The notes under the pieces: model-generated
Told to the model about the DNA's origin: nothing
The model's database searches: none
What the model saw: only the letters and a program-made list of their open reading frames with translations
Source of the DNA: Endoconidiophora laricicola
Lineage: Eukaryota; Ascomycota; Sordariomycetes; Microascales; Ceratocystidaceae
NCBI GenBank assembly: GCA_001640655.1
Contig: LXGT01000093.1
Span: 29,388 to 93,387, forward strand
Direction: 5' to 3'
Length of the DNA stretch: 64,000 nucleotides
In this document: in pieces, positions 25,832 to 40,000 of the stretch
Layout of the letters: each line of letters opens with the position of its first letter
Position numbering within the stretch: position 1 is the first letter of the stretch
Made by a program: the position numbers and the translations under genes

Positions 25832-26945
25832 GATGGAAGTGCGTGGTTGTGATTGAGATTAAGAAGATTATAGAAGAAACGGCAGGTCAGGGCCGAAGTG
25901 GCTACCATGCAGCGAACAGAAGCCAAAGACTTGATATGCTGAATGCGGGTCACGGATTCGCAATAGAGGACGAGCTCTCTGGAGGTGGTCCGGGCAGACA
26001 AAATGGCCAAGGTAGGAGGTATTAGGTCAGCGTAATCTTTGTCGAAGTGGCGCTTATTTGTATATATCGAAGTTATCGGATTGTTTAGATAGACGATGTT
26101 TGAAGTCTTGGGACGAATGCAAGGCGTCGAAAAGCGATATGGAGATGTATATGAAGATCGAGAGTCGTCGGGTCACGGCGATATTATGAGTAGTAATGAA
26201 TAGCGAGAGACAAAGAAAGAATGGGGGGGGGGGGGGTGGTCGATAGAGTGGAAGGCGATGTTGTCGATGGCGGCAAAAAGTCAAATTAGATGTGCGTGCG
26301 ACGATAAACAACAAGAGTCTGATATATTAGGATGAGGATAAACAGAATATGTATATACACTTGGAGTCGCAGAGGAGAAGACGATAAAGCGAAAAATTGA
26401 ATTAGAGCAATGAAGAAATGGGAATAAAATAGAAAGTGAGAGCTAAGCTTAGAGGAGGCGATGATTTTGACTATAAGGGTAGTTACAGAATAGAAACGGC
26501 AACAGCGGTGCTAAGTGGTGCTATTCATCTACTCACTTATGGATGTTTGCCTGTAGGGATGCAAGTGTCACTTCTTGCTAGTCGATATATGCCTGATTAC
26601 GCTCTAGCAGCATAGTTGAGCGTGTGGTGTTAGGTCAGTGACCGCAGATAGAGTAAGTTGCGTCGTCCTGCGTCTTGCGTAGTCTTCTGGTGCGGGAACT
26701 GCTTTCGCGGCCCATCGAGGTGTGTCTGTAGCCAGCCTAGGAGTATGCAAAAAAGTCAGCAGCAGATGCGAACATCAAGGGTGTGTGGCAACGCAATATT
26801 TGGCGGGTTTTGCAGCTCTCAGTCACTATCTTGCTCCCACTAGACAGCGCCAAAACAGCACTAGAAACCCACTGATGGCGCAGGCCGAAAGAGCCATTCC
26901 GTTGCTGTTTCGGGTCAGGCCAGGGGGATAAGAGGAAATGAGACT

Positions 26946-26968
26946 GGGGGGGGNGGGGGGGGGGGGGG
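26946..26968. repeat. Poly-G tract containing an undetermined base
   Basis: Eight G, one N (26954) and fourteen G. This is the only ambiguous base I noticed in the window. Its length and base are uncertain because homopolymers of this size are sequenced poorly. Confidence 0.9.
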
Positions 26969-29900
26969 CCAGAGAGGATGCCATCATGGAGACGATGGCC
27001 ACTGTCAATACAAGGAAGGAGAGTGCATACGCGTCAGCTGTGTGACGACACAGCCAATCAGCAATTTGTGTGGTGCCAATCCTGGCGCGGTGCAAAGAAC
27101 GAGGGAGTATCTTTAGTACCGGGCAGATGAGTGAATGGCTAGGATATTAGGTAACTTCGTCAGCTATATTTTGGCGGCTGTTATTTGCTATATGCTAAGC
27201 AAAAACGACAAGCACGACAAACGCAGCCGCAACACCTGGAGCCTTTGCCATAACCACCACCAGTGGTGAAGTAGCAATTGCGAATATCAACATCTCCCTC
27301 TATTGTGCGCAAAATGACACCTTGAGTAACAGTTTTAACCCCATAACAAATATTTGATCATACTAATAATGATCAAGCACTGTTTTCTAACCTACCTTGT
27401 CTGTCTCTGATGATAGCACGCCAGGTCTGCAGTCTCACGATCTTGTCGCTGCTGACGCTCCTTTCTTTATAGAGCACTCTGGATAATAGCACTGAACAGG
27501 ATGTACAGATGTTTGGGTGAGTGTCTCTGTTTTGCCCAACCGATGCATCAGGTGCATCTGTAAGTAATAGAACTATATGGCACTTATAAATGCTCTGCAT
27601 CCTACCACCGTTATATCTGCCTCAGTCTACGTAAACATACATGTGCCTACGTGGTAAACGCACTTGACCCGCTTACTTAATACACACTTGCTTTTCAGTT
27701 GAGTGTCACCCTTTTTCTTTATCTTCTTCTTCTTCCCCCCCCGCTATCATCTTATTTGCAGGTCAATGTCTCGCTCTAGTGATTCCCTGATAGCTTCGTC
27801 GCCGTCATCATACCGGGAGAAAAACGCAACTCAGTGTTGCGTGGCCCTGTCTGTGTGGGCCATTAGCGACTTACAATCATCAGCCAGCTTGTAGGGATAC
27901 AGATACAAATCGGCTTCTCTATATTAATTGTCTTCATACTCGTTACTACTACTGCTAATATCAAGTGTTTTCCTATTTGAAACGTAGCAAGAGTGTAGCA
28001 CTAGATATTGTGTTCGGTCGTCACTTCAGGGCGCTGACTATCAAAGCAAAACCAGTAACAGACGGTCAACGCACGCAGACAAGGCGCACTTTCAGCTGAA
28101 GCGCAGCACGTATACTCAGTGTACGTAAACATCATACCGTCATAGCATCATCCAGTAACGCTGCCGTAGCTATTCAGGTGGTGATGTGGTTGCTTGTTTG
28201 TTGCGGCATCGTTAGCAGTTACGTCGTGTTTTCGTCGAGGTTCTAAAGCAAGCTCATGAGCAAATATATGCTAGTTGTTGTGCTTAAGTTGTTGTATGTG
28301 TTATATATCCTTCTGTACAGCCTAGGTCTGCGTGCTCAGCTCTCTTATCTACACCTGGCTCGAGCTTCTATCTATATCTGTCGGGTTGCTTGCTAGGCCA
28401 GCCCGGCTTGCTGTTAATGGAGAAAGTTTGTGTGTTGTTGTTTCTAACTACAGGGCCAGCCAGGTCCAAAGGTCCAAAGTCGACGGCAGGCAATACATCT
28501 CCGCCGTGGAATATCAATCATTCACTGCCTATATGTCTGTCATGAACCTGATGTCAACTAAGTCAAGACAAGGTGTGCACATACTCACTTTTCTCATATA
28601 TCGTGTCTATCTTTGCACAAACATAATTGTGGCAGTGAACGCAAGAACAATGTCCAAGTGGCTTTCTTTGTCCTTGTAAAAAAGAGAGAATCCCGGGATT
28701 TATAATACTAATAACTTACACAAAGTTATTACGAAGTAACCATTCATTATTTCTGTCGAACTGTTAGAGAGCAAAGACTCGGTGTTCTCTTGTTCCTCCC
28801 TATCCTTACCTATATCTAATGTATACCAATATAGCTTGCTAAGTAGCATAGAGTATAACAAGCTACATACCAACATGACCGACCTATAAGAAGAAGCATC
28901 TTCCGAATACGCATCTAGTCTGGAAATAGCAGAGCTAACTTAACTATTTAAAGGCGGCCGGAGGCCCTTACCTAAGCATTGTGTGTTGTTCTTCTAGTTT
29001 CTTTTTTCGTTTTTCCTTGATCGTCAAGGACCAAATCAAAGCCATCACAGAAGTGACAAACTCTGATAGCGCTTATAGGCTGCCTGTGCACAAAACTATG
29101 GATAAACTAGCTATATATATGTGATAGCCCATTGAATTCCCTGCTATACATAATCATAGCATTTATAAATAGATAAAATTATAATAAAAATAACGAAGCC
29201 AAAGTCAAAAACTACAAAATAAGCCTTGTTATCTTTGAGTGTAGTAAGTTATTCCCACAGCAACCTGGCTTAGAATATTGTACGCTAGCCTTCAGGAGGG
29301 GGTAAATCGTCGCGGCACCTGAGGCAGCCTTTTTTAGTAGTCCCTAGCCTAAAGCCAAGAACAAACTGCTATGTACTAGCTAGAAATTCGCAGGGCGCTA
29401 GAAGACGTTCCGCAAGACATTTTTTCTTTTTGCCCTTCAAGCTTTCATTAAAGGTTACATATACATGATAAGCCTTTTTCTACGATAGTGGATTTTTTTG
29501 AGGGCAACACGTTCCAAAAACCATACCTTATATCATTATAATGGTGAAAATATCACATGCAGAAGGAAAAGAGAAAAGGCCAAGTTTGAATGTAGACCCA
29601 TCAAAAGAGGCGATGACGAGGCTGTTCCTATTCCTGTTCCTGCTTCAACACAGCCTGCGAAAAAATGCCTCCCGCGCGACAAATAGTGGCTAACCCGAAC
29701 TTCTCGGTATTTTAACCCTAGACTCAAAAGTTATCTCAACTTAGCGCAAGCCGAGCCAGATATTTTTTCTTTCCTATCAAACATTAGAATAGGACAAAGT
29801 TGGGATTCTTAATCATTTATTATGAGCACATGAACGTCCTATTGCTCATTCTAGTCACAATAGCGTAGCATGCAAAGACTATACAAATCACTTTCTCACA

Positions 29901-31285
29901 GTCCATGCCAAGAAATCGAGCGTTTGTTCCGTTTTGGGAGCACTGTATTCATAAGTTGCAGGGAGGGTAGCGCTAAACAAATCGCCTGTGCGGTCACTTT
30001 GTAACTCAAGATGACTCTACCTTCTTCATAGTTCCAGAAACTAAATAAGATTATTGATCAAAAAAAAAAAAAAAATTGTGTCGCAGGGAAAGAGCGGGAA
30101 GCTAATCATTGATTTCGCCGGTCCATAACAAGGTAGCATATAGTAGGTGCGAGTGGGAGAGGGGAGTCTCTTGATTTTTTTTTTCACTTTTGTCAAGAGT
30201 AATGACTCTGTAGTTTGATCCAAAAAGACGCTTAGCTGGTGGTATTTAATTAGTAGTTGGTAGTAGTGTTGCCAACCATTTAGGCTATCAACTTGGTAGG
30301 ATTTGGAACCTCCTCAAGGCAAGAAAGGTTCAAGGGGTAGGTGGGTGGGGAAGATGCGATGCGATGCGATAAAGATGCAGGCCTGAGCTCATCCGTACTA
30401 CTCTATCTAATTTAGATGAGGTTCTAGGTGTAGTATGGCTGGTTGGCGAGCTATCTGACAGGCTACTTGATGAGATCCTTCGAGAGCAAATGATGAGGTG
30501 AAGGTATGCAGCAGCATGCGGATCGATACTTTGACTAGCTCGGCTGTGGTCTTTTTCAGGACACCTGAGCTCCCAGAATTGACGAGCGAGAGTCTCAGTT
30601 GATATTGTATTGTAAATAGTTAAAAAGTCTCAGTTGATAAAGTTCGAATGACGATCATTAGTGATTTTTGAAGAATAAGATCAAAAACGTAGGAATTGCA
30701 GTGGCAAAGAAAGAAGAATACTGCAGTAAATTGACAGCTTGCTACAAACAGAAATAACAGCTAGCATTGTATCACAATAGTGAGTTGCAGAGCCTAGAAG
30801 TGCTTTTTTACCTAAACTAGCAAAAAGGAACGAACGAAAAAGAAGCTTGGGGCTAAAACGGCACCAGATTTAAAGCGTCGAAAGCGGCGATAAAGGTGAA
30901 TGTAAGTTCTTACATTAGTAGACAGGCTAGCGAAAGTATAGCTTCTTGGCTAACCAAAACCACGCATAACAAGAACAGCAAGCTATGTAATCGATTAAAT
31001 TAGCAAGCAGTCTTATTCAGACACAGCTGGCTTACAGGTAGCCATGATATCTGTCCGGTAGCCAATCCGGCGTCATATGATCTCCGTGATTCCAGTAGGC
31101 GTTGACTACGTATAATACAATACGCTACAATACAATACAGGCACAGCAACACCAGAGCGGGCGGGATATTCTGTGATTGATGGTGATTATTCACATATCA
31201 TACAGCCTTTGCACGGCTCAAGGTCCGCATTAGGCAATTTGAGTTCTAAGAAAAACAAATACAGCTGAGAGATGTATGTCATAAG

Positions 31286-31738
31286 GTGCATCGCCTGGCT
31301 CAATGGACAGAACCCTACGAGCACATGAGTTCCATAATCTCGGAGACCGTTGGTCACAATATTAGCCAAGGCTACAAGGACAGCTCTAATACCCATATGA
31401 AAATGGTAAAGATAAGGCCATATGCAGGTTTCTTACTGTTTTTAGGGGAGTACCTGTATCTTATTTACACCGCCGCATTGCAGCCACTCGTAATGTCTAA
31501 GTCAAAAGTTAGCAATGCTACTTACTATCGGCGCTTAACCAGTCCTTGAGCCGAAATCTGATATCTGATGTATGTTGGCCAGGACAGCCTCACTCTAGAT
31601 GGCGAGATTGTCGATGTGAGATCGTTCTATGTCCCAATCCCAAAGCAGATTCAGCTTTTTAACTCGCTACTCGATCAAATGTTAACTATGGCGAGCAGAT
31701 GCAGCTTCAAAAGCACGCATGCATGGGCTTGGAGCTGA
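31286..31738 (+). pseudogene. Relic-like coding frame, unknown family
   Basis: One plus-strand frame is open from 31286 to 31546, is interrupted by TGA at 31547 and 31559, and reopens from the ATG at 31568 to a TGA at 31736. Both parts look protein-like: WTEPYEHMSSIISETVGH in the first, and LDGEIVDVRSFYVPIPKQ in the second. No splice pair that removes both stops was convincing. It may be a decayed gene or two exons of an unrecognised one. No family could be named. Confidence 0.25.
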
Positions 31739-34700
31739 TCGGCCAGAGACGTGTCTGAGTGAAAGATCAATCTCTATAGGAGCAGCCTCACTTTCATTTT
31801 CTTGCTGCTCCAAGGGCTGCCTAGTGATGATGATAGTGTATATCGTGTTTCAAATGGGGTGTTGAGCCTGTCTTACCTCTACTACCGATGACTTTATCCT
31901 TCCTGTGTTCGGACTATGGCGGTTGGCGTCCAATGGCACCCGTCATGAACTAGAGAAAGGTCAGCACCAAGAAAGAAATAGAACAGAAGTCATTGCCGCA
32001 TCTGCATAACAGCCAAAGATGTACCAAAATTTCTAGCTGAGGCATAGAAATAGACTCGATTTACGATTTCAGACTAAAGCAAGCTCAACTTCAGCATCCT
32101 CAACTTTCTAAGGGGTACGTACCATGGAAATTCCCTGTTGAGGCCAGCCTATTTCACGTCTTAGTAGATGTTTTCAGGGATTTGCTTGTCAATCCTAGCC
32201 TACAACTAGTCTGAACTACGGACAAAGCAGGAAAGAAAAACAATGGATTGAATCGCTATAGCCAGGCCGGTCAATTCTTCCGCTCCTCTAATGTAAGATT
32301 CTCAAGTCCGCCGGCAGCTTATCCCCTCCATCGGAGCCTGTTGTACAACGTTAGTTAAATATGTACAATTCCCGGATCAGACCCACCAAGCCTAGTCTTT
32401 CTGGTGTATAAATATGCATTGTGAGCTGGCAAACAGTGCGCAAGTAACCTTCGAAATATAACACAAGGCAGGGTCAAAGAAAGGCCAGGCGGGCGACCTT
32501 TACACGATTTCTTCATCTATTCAGGTACTAATACTATTAGCACTAATACTAATGTAACGGTAAGTAACGGATGGAAATTGTCATGGTATGATCCATGTTC
32601 TAATATATAAACACAATAAGACAGGTCATTGCCATTATATGCCGATAAGCCCCCTTGATGACGATACCAGCAACCATTCTCAGATTACAGAGAGTATTAC
32701 GGCGCTATATACTACCCCGACACATTGTAATAAGCCTTAGGTTGCACAGGACCAGGCTGTCGTGTCCTTAATCTCCCCGGCACTTTCTACCAGCTCCATT
32801 TCTACCTTGATCAGCGTCTATTTTAACTTCCAGAGTCGCAAACAATGCCAAATACAGCCATGAAACAAACAAAATAGACCCATAATATCGCCAAGCATGG
32901 CACTGACTTTTAGTACTCCTACTCATCGTTTGCCGAAAGCCGGTTCTTTTCTTTGTGACAAAAGCAGCTCCATCTTGTAGTCCATTAGGCTGAATATGAA
33001 GCACCCGCGCTGCTCACTAGCAAGAATTCTGATTCTTTTGTGACGGTCTATTGTATAGGGCATGTGGATGAGTTGATCATTGGTGGCCTTTGCAACTACG
33101 TAGTACGTACTAGTATGTAGTACTAGTATTAGGCCTAAACCAGGCTCTTTTTCAATAAAATAACACAACGCTGTCGTCTGAGAAGATAGCGGAATCTTCG
33201 GGGGATTCTAGCTTCCCGAGTCAGGCCAGATATCACAAACTATTGTCTTGGCTTTTTTCCAACTCATTACGCGATTGTATCGTCTTAGCAAGTATTACCA
33301 ATAGTAGTCTCTAACCATCTGCCAACAGCTTAGCATAATTTATAAGCTAGGAACTAAAAAAAAACAGCAAGGACAGCTTCCTTTGCATGACAATATTAAC
33401 TCCTCATGCTGTTGCCAACTAACAACTACCATTTATTTCCCATTATTCATATAGCAATGTCATGTCCTGTTGTTCTCTTTTGAGCTAAATACAACAGCAG
33501 GACCGTCCGTTCACCGCAGGATTCTGCTGCATTGTAGCTCTAATGTCCACTTCCCAGCAGCCGGTCAACAAAGCCAAGCCTATAATTGTTGGCTGTAGGA
33601 TGCAAGTCATGCATAAAGTTGGCTAGATCGACAAGCAAAGAGGAACGGGCATATCATGATCAGTAGTGTCTCCATGAGGTTGAGTCCACAGGCGAAAATT
33701 TGATTACCAAGTACTACTTCATATGTTCCCATTACTACTACTATTGGTATATACCACTCAATTACATTCTCACTCCACTCTAGATATAGGCACAAAGAGT
33801 GTCTGATCCTACTATTCTTTTCTTGTGAGATACGTAGCCATTCCTCTATATATATAGGTCCTCTCCACAATAAATGATACCGCATCAACACATGGCAACA
33901 TAGCAAGATGGGCGAATGAAAAACGAATAGTGGTATAATCATGCCATATCAGCGCTCAACAATGTGCCAGCGCTACATTTCTAGGTTGGTATATCACAGC
34001 CTAATGCGACCTCGAAGACCGAAACCTTTGTTATTTTTTTATGGTACTGGTCTAACACCTACACGATGACAGCCTTGACGGCTCAGGGTTCTGTTTCTAT
34101 AGGCTGAGCTCCCTAAACGTCGGATTTTGAAGTAAATTTTCGTTTTCACGATGCATGCATATACATTGTACAAGATATGTATATTCATCCAGATCCACGG
34201 TCTGGTCAGCCTGTTAGACTGTAACATCTAGTCGGCCCCCCTCTCTTTTTGCCAGGATAGTATCAAAATCAGAGTCTATGATGTATACATCTAGCCAGCC
34301 GCATCAGACCCTCATCGCAACGGTTCTGTCTCCTACCTGCGTTGTGCTTGGGACAAAAAGAAGAAGAAGAAGTATATGTAGGGAGTACATGACGTTTACG
34401 TTTTCTACCAGCAACGAAAAGGGTAGACAAAGCGAGTGTGAGTTTTTAGTTTCTAGTACCGTCTAGCAAGAGTTTTCCTTCAGGCCCATAAATGCATAAA
34501 AACACAAACAGATAATCTGAATAAGCCCTACAGCAGCAGAGATAGGCACAAATTAAAATTATCATTATCATTATTATTATTACGATTGACTACCAGACAC
34601 GCCATGAGACTACTATCAAAAAAGCCAAGCAGTACCAATGTAGCAGAATAAAGTAACATAAGCCTATATAATGAGTGTGTTGAGCCATGTCAATAGAATC

Positions 34701-34926
34701 AACATTATACATTAGGTTAGCCGGCGCATACTCATCTCTTAAAACCACATTTACGGTTGCATAGTATTTCTGTACATATATTCAATGCTGTTCTAATTCT
34801 TTTCTATGTATTACTATAATTGGTTTTTTTATTAGCATGTGATAGCTATACTAGGGCCATGGATGGAACTTACCGATATGCTAATAGGGTTTCACAGCAC
34901 AGAGGGTTATGGCCTTGGGTTTCGTA

Positions 34927-34942
34927 CACGTGACTATAAAAA
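34927..34942 (+). promoter_or_regulatory. CACGTG plus TATA-like motif upstream of the gene at 35444
   Basis: CACGTG (34927-34932) is followed directly by TATAAAAA (34935-34942), then by a long pyrimidine-rich stretch (about 35150-35440) leading to the ATG at 35444. The 500-base distance would imply a long leader or a leader intron. The assignment is tentative. Confidence 0.3.
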
Positions 34943-35443
34943 GTAGGGGTTCGCCTAAGAAATCATTGAATACGGGGCCTTACAGGCCGGCCGACTCCAC
35001 TTTGTTAGACGACGATGTTTCGAGATGTAGTCTTTGACTAGGGGAAGAAGCCGCTTACAGCAAAAGTGCACCGTTTCACTGTTTCACGAAACAGACGCGC
35101 CGTGCTGGGAAGAAGGTGAGCAAGGGGTTTTAGCCGTCTAGATAGTCTGTAGTTATATAGTTTTCTGTGCCTTTTCTTTCTTGCTGACCAGATCTTTCAG
35201 AAAGTTCCTTTTGTCTTTTTCTCTCTTTCTGTAAAGCCGAGCTTTTGAAGCTACAATCTGCCTATTGTCATTATCAGTTCAAGCATCATTTTTGCTTATT
35301 CTCTCGTTCTCTTCTTCTTAATTACGCTGTGGCCTGGCGCCCAAAAACTTTTTTCCACTCCCGCCTCTTAATGATAATTTAGTCCTGTTTTTCTGTATAT
35401 TATATATCTATCATCCATTGTGAATTCATCGTCGGCCGTCATT

Positions 35444-36677
35444 ATGAGTAGCTTCATCAACTACGTTGATGCCTTTCGCATTGACCGCTATCTTCAACGC
35501 AACATCGACCTGTCCGTCTATACCTGGGACAACCTCAAAGAAATCGAAATCTCTACCTACGTTCTCCTCTTCATCACACTTTGCGGTTTTCTCGTGCCTT
35601 TAATCGTCGTCCTGCCACCGTTGCCGCTCAAGTTCAGCGAGGCCCTAGTCCAAACCCACACACTGCTTTCCGTCCGCACATCGCGTGCTGGCAACGCGCC
35701 CGTCCGTTCTCTCAATGCTACTAGTGCTCCCCAAAAAACTTCTTCTTTGGCCGTTGCCAAAATTGCCCGTCTTTGCGCATATCCCGTGATCCCCTGCCGT
35801 GGCATCGAGCTGGCAAAGTCCAAGATTGTGCGTCGGGGTATGCAATACGATGCGTTGTACGCCTTTGTCGAGCAGGCCCCCGGTGCCTCCGAATGGGACA
35901 TCTTACTCCCCTCAACCTGCCCCAATCTGGGCCGCCTTGGCATCGAGATCTGGGTTCCTGATATCATTAAGACTCGCGGCTCGCTGGACAAGGCCCCTAA
36001 CGAGGCTTTCCTCATCATCTCCTTCCCTTGGGTTGAGCGCGGCTGGCAGGGTCTCTTAGCTCTGATGCTGGCCAAGATTTACAAAGGCCTCGCCGGACAG
36101 CCCGACAAAGAAGCCCTTCTGCCCATTGAGTTCCCTACCCAGGATGAAATTGACGGCATTGGCTACAAGTATGAGCCGGTCCGTATGGGCTCTCAGACTG
36201 TGCGTTTGCTGAATATGGGCCGTGAACTACCCGAAGAAATTGCAACTTATCTTGGTATCAAGGGAAAACTTGGCCTTGTGCGCGTTGATCGTTGCCTCGA
36301 CGGGGAGACGGGCACGCGCGAAGTGCGTTCTCTATGCATGCTGCCCGAGAAACTAGAAGAAGACTCCAAAGATTGGATTATCCGCCGCCCTAACATCACT
36401 AGTAAGTTAGCTGCGCACTCATGTCTTTGACTTTCTAAAGGCGCAGTAGTTTGCTAACATGGAAAATTTAATAGTCACCAAATCACTACCAAAATCTGGT
36501 GTGGGCATCACAAAGATGAACTTTAACCAGGGCGACATTTTGTTTAGCTCTGATTGGTCTTATGATGTATCCCCATACGCCGACGGTGCTTTGCAGTTAG
36601 TCCCTCAACCATCTGGAGAGGCCTCGAAAATCCCCGAGTCGTTTCTTGAAGTCGGCATGGGCGTCGTTACTGAATAG
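35444..36677 (+). CDS. Unrecognised one-helix membrane protein
   Basis: Exons 35444-36401 and 36475-36677 give 386 residues. The intron is 73 nt, phase 1, with a GTAAGT donor, a GCTAAC branch and a TAG acceptor. The ATG at 35444 is used; the frame also extends upstream to a GTG, but that is unlikely to start a fungal gene. One strong hydrophobic segment lies at about residues 37-62 (YVLLFITLCGFLVPLIVVL), after a short charged N-terminus, and there is no cleavable signal. The rest is soluble-looking, with alternating alpha/beta character and two Trp-rich patches (ISFPWVERGWQG; SSDWSYDVSP). I recognise no family and give no function. It may be an ER or outer-membrane protein anchored by its N-terminus. 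It is convergent with SMC2, 370 bases apart. Coding bias and the clean splice sites support a real gene. Confidence 0.8.
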
Positions 36678-37047
36678 ATCATGAGCAAATCGTGCAAATC
36701 TTTTTATCGGTGCATATAGACTGCATTTTATAGCTCAAACATGATGACTATACTATAGTTACACATTACCAGATATATATGAGGCGCGTCCCAAGATAGA
36801 CATAATCAGTAACATAACAAGAGATGTAACATAAGAAAACCCAACCCGTCTTAGTATAATAAGATGCCCAAATATTGAAAGACCTAAATGTAAATACCAA
36901 TTCCCAATATGCCGAACCTCTCCAGATTTGATGAGACAAAATATAGCTTCCCGCCAATAAAGGCATCCAAAAATAAAAGAAAATAAACAAAAGACATAGA
37001 TATTCGAATAGTGTACAAAGACAACACAGCGATAGTATTGAATTTAT
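36678..37047. other. Convergent intergenic region
   Basis: This 370-base AT-rich gap lies between the stop codons of the unrecognised membrane protein gene and SMC2. It probably consists of the two 3' untranslated regions. Confidence 0.6.
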
Positions 37048-40000
37048 TTATTTCAAGTCTGCTGGTGTTAGAGCCTGCACCATACTGGTGCCTTCGCTGA
37101 AGCGTGTGCGGAAGATGCGGTTAGCGTTCTGGAACATGCCGTCCTTGAGAGAGACAACGATAAACTGAGAGCCTTTGAACCTAGTCTTGATCAAACGGCC
37201 GATGTTCTGGGTGTGTGAAAGATCTAGCGCGGCATCAACCTCATCAAGAATGTACATAGGTGCTGGCTTGAACTGTAATAGTGCCATGATTAGTGATAGA
37301 GCAACGAGAGAGCTATATACTAAGTTAGTAAAATATTCTTTTTGGGCCACCATCATGCAGTTTAGATGACTTACCGCTGGCCACCACTCAGCTCGGTTAA
37401 GCTTTGCTTCCACACCTTGCCCAGGCAAACCTTCACCTCAAGGCCATCACCGATCGTCTTGCCTTCAGGTGGGTCTAGCTTGGCAAAACTTCCACCGGGC
37501 AACAACTCTGAGAAGATTTGGCCAAAGTCGGCATTGACTTTTTTCCATGTCTTCTCTAGCGCTTTTGTCTTATAGTCATCCAGTGACACAATCGTCTCCT
37601 CAATTTTGCGCTTATCACGAATGACAGTCTTCATCATTTGTTTCAGTGCTGCTTCCTTCCTCTCTACATTGTCAATCATGTTCATGACCTTCGGGTTAAT
37701 TTTCTTCTTCATGCCCTGGAACCGCTCCGTGAGGTTATTAAGCGTAGACCGACACTCGCGGATGTTTTGACTCTTGTAGTCGTAGGGGGTTCCTTGACGA
37801 CCAAAAAGATTCATTTCGTCAGCAATCCACTCGTGCTGCTCTTCCATATGGGTAACAGCAAGACAAGCATCTTCGCGCTCCTTGTGCGACTTTTCGGTCT
37901 GGTGACCAAGCGTCTGTATCTCCAGGGATTCTTCGGTGATACGAGCGTTCTTGGTCCGCATAGCCTCTTCCAATGCCCGCAGTTCATCGTTGAACACATG
38001 AAGCTTGGCCCTCTCATCATCTAGGCGCGCCTGGATCGAAGCATACTCGTTCTGGATCTGAGCTTGTTGCTTGATCAGATTTTCAATCTCTTTTTGTTGA
38101 GCTTCGATAGCAAGCTCAACTTCCTGCAGTTGCTCGCGTGTATTTAAAAGATCAACTCCGGCCTGTTCTGAATCTAGCTGAGCACCCTGAAGCTCCTTTT
38201 GGATAGACTTGACACCAGAGGTATTCTTTGTTAAGTTTGCATGCAATTTATCCAAAGACTTTTGTAGCTCAATTAGCTTGCCATCTTTGTTGTTGTCGAA
38301 ATCCTTCATATCCTTGTCGATACGCTTGACATCGGCGCTAGCTTCAGCATGGCGCTTCTGTGCATCGGCGATATCCGTGATGAGTTGTTGAATAGTCTGT
38401 TTCATGTTTTCGACCTCATGAATGATTGAAGATGAAGAGTTACCACTGATCTGCTCTTCAGCAAGCTTTATCGCATGAGACTTGAGATCCAACTCCTGCT
38501 TAATTCTCCGTGCCTTATCCAGCTTAGACTTCTCAGTGCCAATCTTGATTTGTAAAGCCTTTAAAGTAGCCTCAGTCTGGCGCAAATTCCGCATGAGGCT
38601 GTTGAGTTTTTGTAGTGTGAGGAGCACACCACTAGAATTGGGAGCACTACCACCAGAAAGAGTACCCGATGGGTCATAAGAGTCGCCCTGGAAGGTAATA
38701 CTACGCATGCGAACATTAGGATCGAAGGTGGTCTTCTTGGCAGTCTCAGCATCTGCGCAGATAAGAGTGTTTCCGAACACAAATTCCATAGCAGCAGACA
38801 CTTCTTCATCGTAGCCAACTAGAGTAAGGGCAAGATCAACCTTGCCAGGTGCGATTTTCTGGGCGGTGGCAATGGCTTGCGCGGAAGCTTTGAAAGGGGC
38901 AATCTTGTTGAGGGGAATGATAGTGACACGCTTGCGAAGTTTTCCGTTGTGAAGAAGTTGGGTGCCTGTAACTTCATTATCAACGACGACATTGTAAAGA
39001 CGGCCACCAGCACATATCTCGAGGGCGGTGCCAGCCTCAAGATATTCTTGATCAAGTGTAAAGAGTTGCGCTACAAGACCTTTCACCTTGGAACGATTAA
39101 AGTTAGGCACTGGATCAGCGTAGTTGAAGTCAATATTGGCGACCTTTCTCTTCAATTGATCAGATTCCTGACGTAGGTTTCTAATCGTTTGCTGCAAGGC
39201 TGTCTCTTGCTTGAAAAGATCCTCCTCTTGTCCTGGCTCAATGCCCATCTCAACCATCTTGGCCTGTAGCCTTTGAGCGTCTTTTTTCATAGACTCGAGG
39301 TCATAGAGAAGGCTTTCATTTTGTTCTTTGGCTTTTAATGCACGAGGCTCTTCGGCTTTGATACGCTTCTCAAGATGAGCAATTTTGACCTTTGCCTGCT
39401 CTTGCACAGTCGCAGCAGCAGAGGCACGGTTCCGGGCATCTTGCAACTGGCCTTGGTAGCCACTCTCTTTTCCATCTTTAGAAGCAACACCTGTTTGCAG
39501 GGTCTGGAGTAGCTCTTCCTTGGACTCAGCCTCGCGACTTTGTTTTTCTAGCTCTTCCTTGGCTGAGTCATATCTTGTCTTGGCTTGCTCATAGAGCTTG
39601 GTTTTGACCTGAAGAGATGCCTCAAGTTCAGCAACAGCTTTTTCAATCACAGACTTCTTATCCAATTCCTCAGTTTGACTAGATTTCTTGAGATCAATGA
39701 CAGTAGAGAGACGGACAAGTTCGTTCGAGTGTTTCTTGACAACATCTTCCAATGCAGCTGCCTTTCCCCCTTTCTTCATTTCTTTTTCTCGCTGAGCACG
39801 GACACGCTTCACATCCTCTTCCAGATGGGAAATCTCGCTCTTGAGTTTAGTTGTTGAGCCTTCAAGATCTTTGAGGCGTTGCTTCTTGCCATCAAGATCG
39901 GCGCCAGATTGTTGTAGTTTCTCTTGCAGTCTAATGTAGTCGTGAGCCACTACCAGGCGGGTCAACCTTTCAAGGTCATTTTGTGTTTGTTGGAAGTCAA

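Larger units (their letters stand above)
25832..35443. other. Gene desert of about 9.6 kb
   Basis: The first several hundred bases are the PNG1 leader and promoter, pyrimidine-rich on the minus strand and including a run of 14 G on the plus strand at 26223-26236. Beyond that no gene is supported. Noted contents are a G tract broken by an undetermined base (26946-26968), a pyrimidine tract with eight C (27735-27742) followed by a 42-codon ATG frame at 27766, relic-like frames at 31286-31738, and AT-rich DNA of no recognised type. The last 500 bases belong to the promoter of the gene at 35444. Confidence 0.5.

Noticed and set aside
33096..33130. Palindrome-rich stretch with ACTACGTAGT and several TAGTACTAGTA-like words
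   Set aside because: Short, AT-rich self-complementary words are common; there is no gene, repeat copy or target duplication around it.
35420..35443. GTG-initiated extension of the unrecognised membrane protein
   Set aside because: An ATG in the same frame at 35444 is the normal eukaryotic start.
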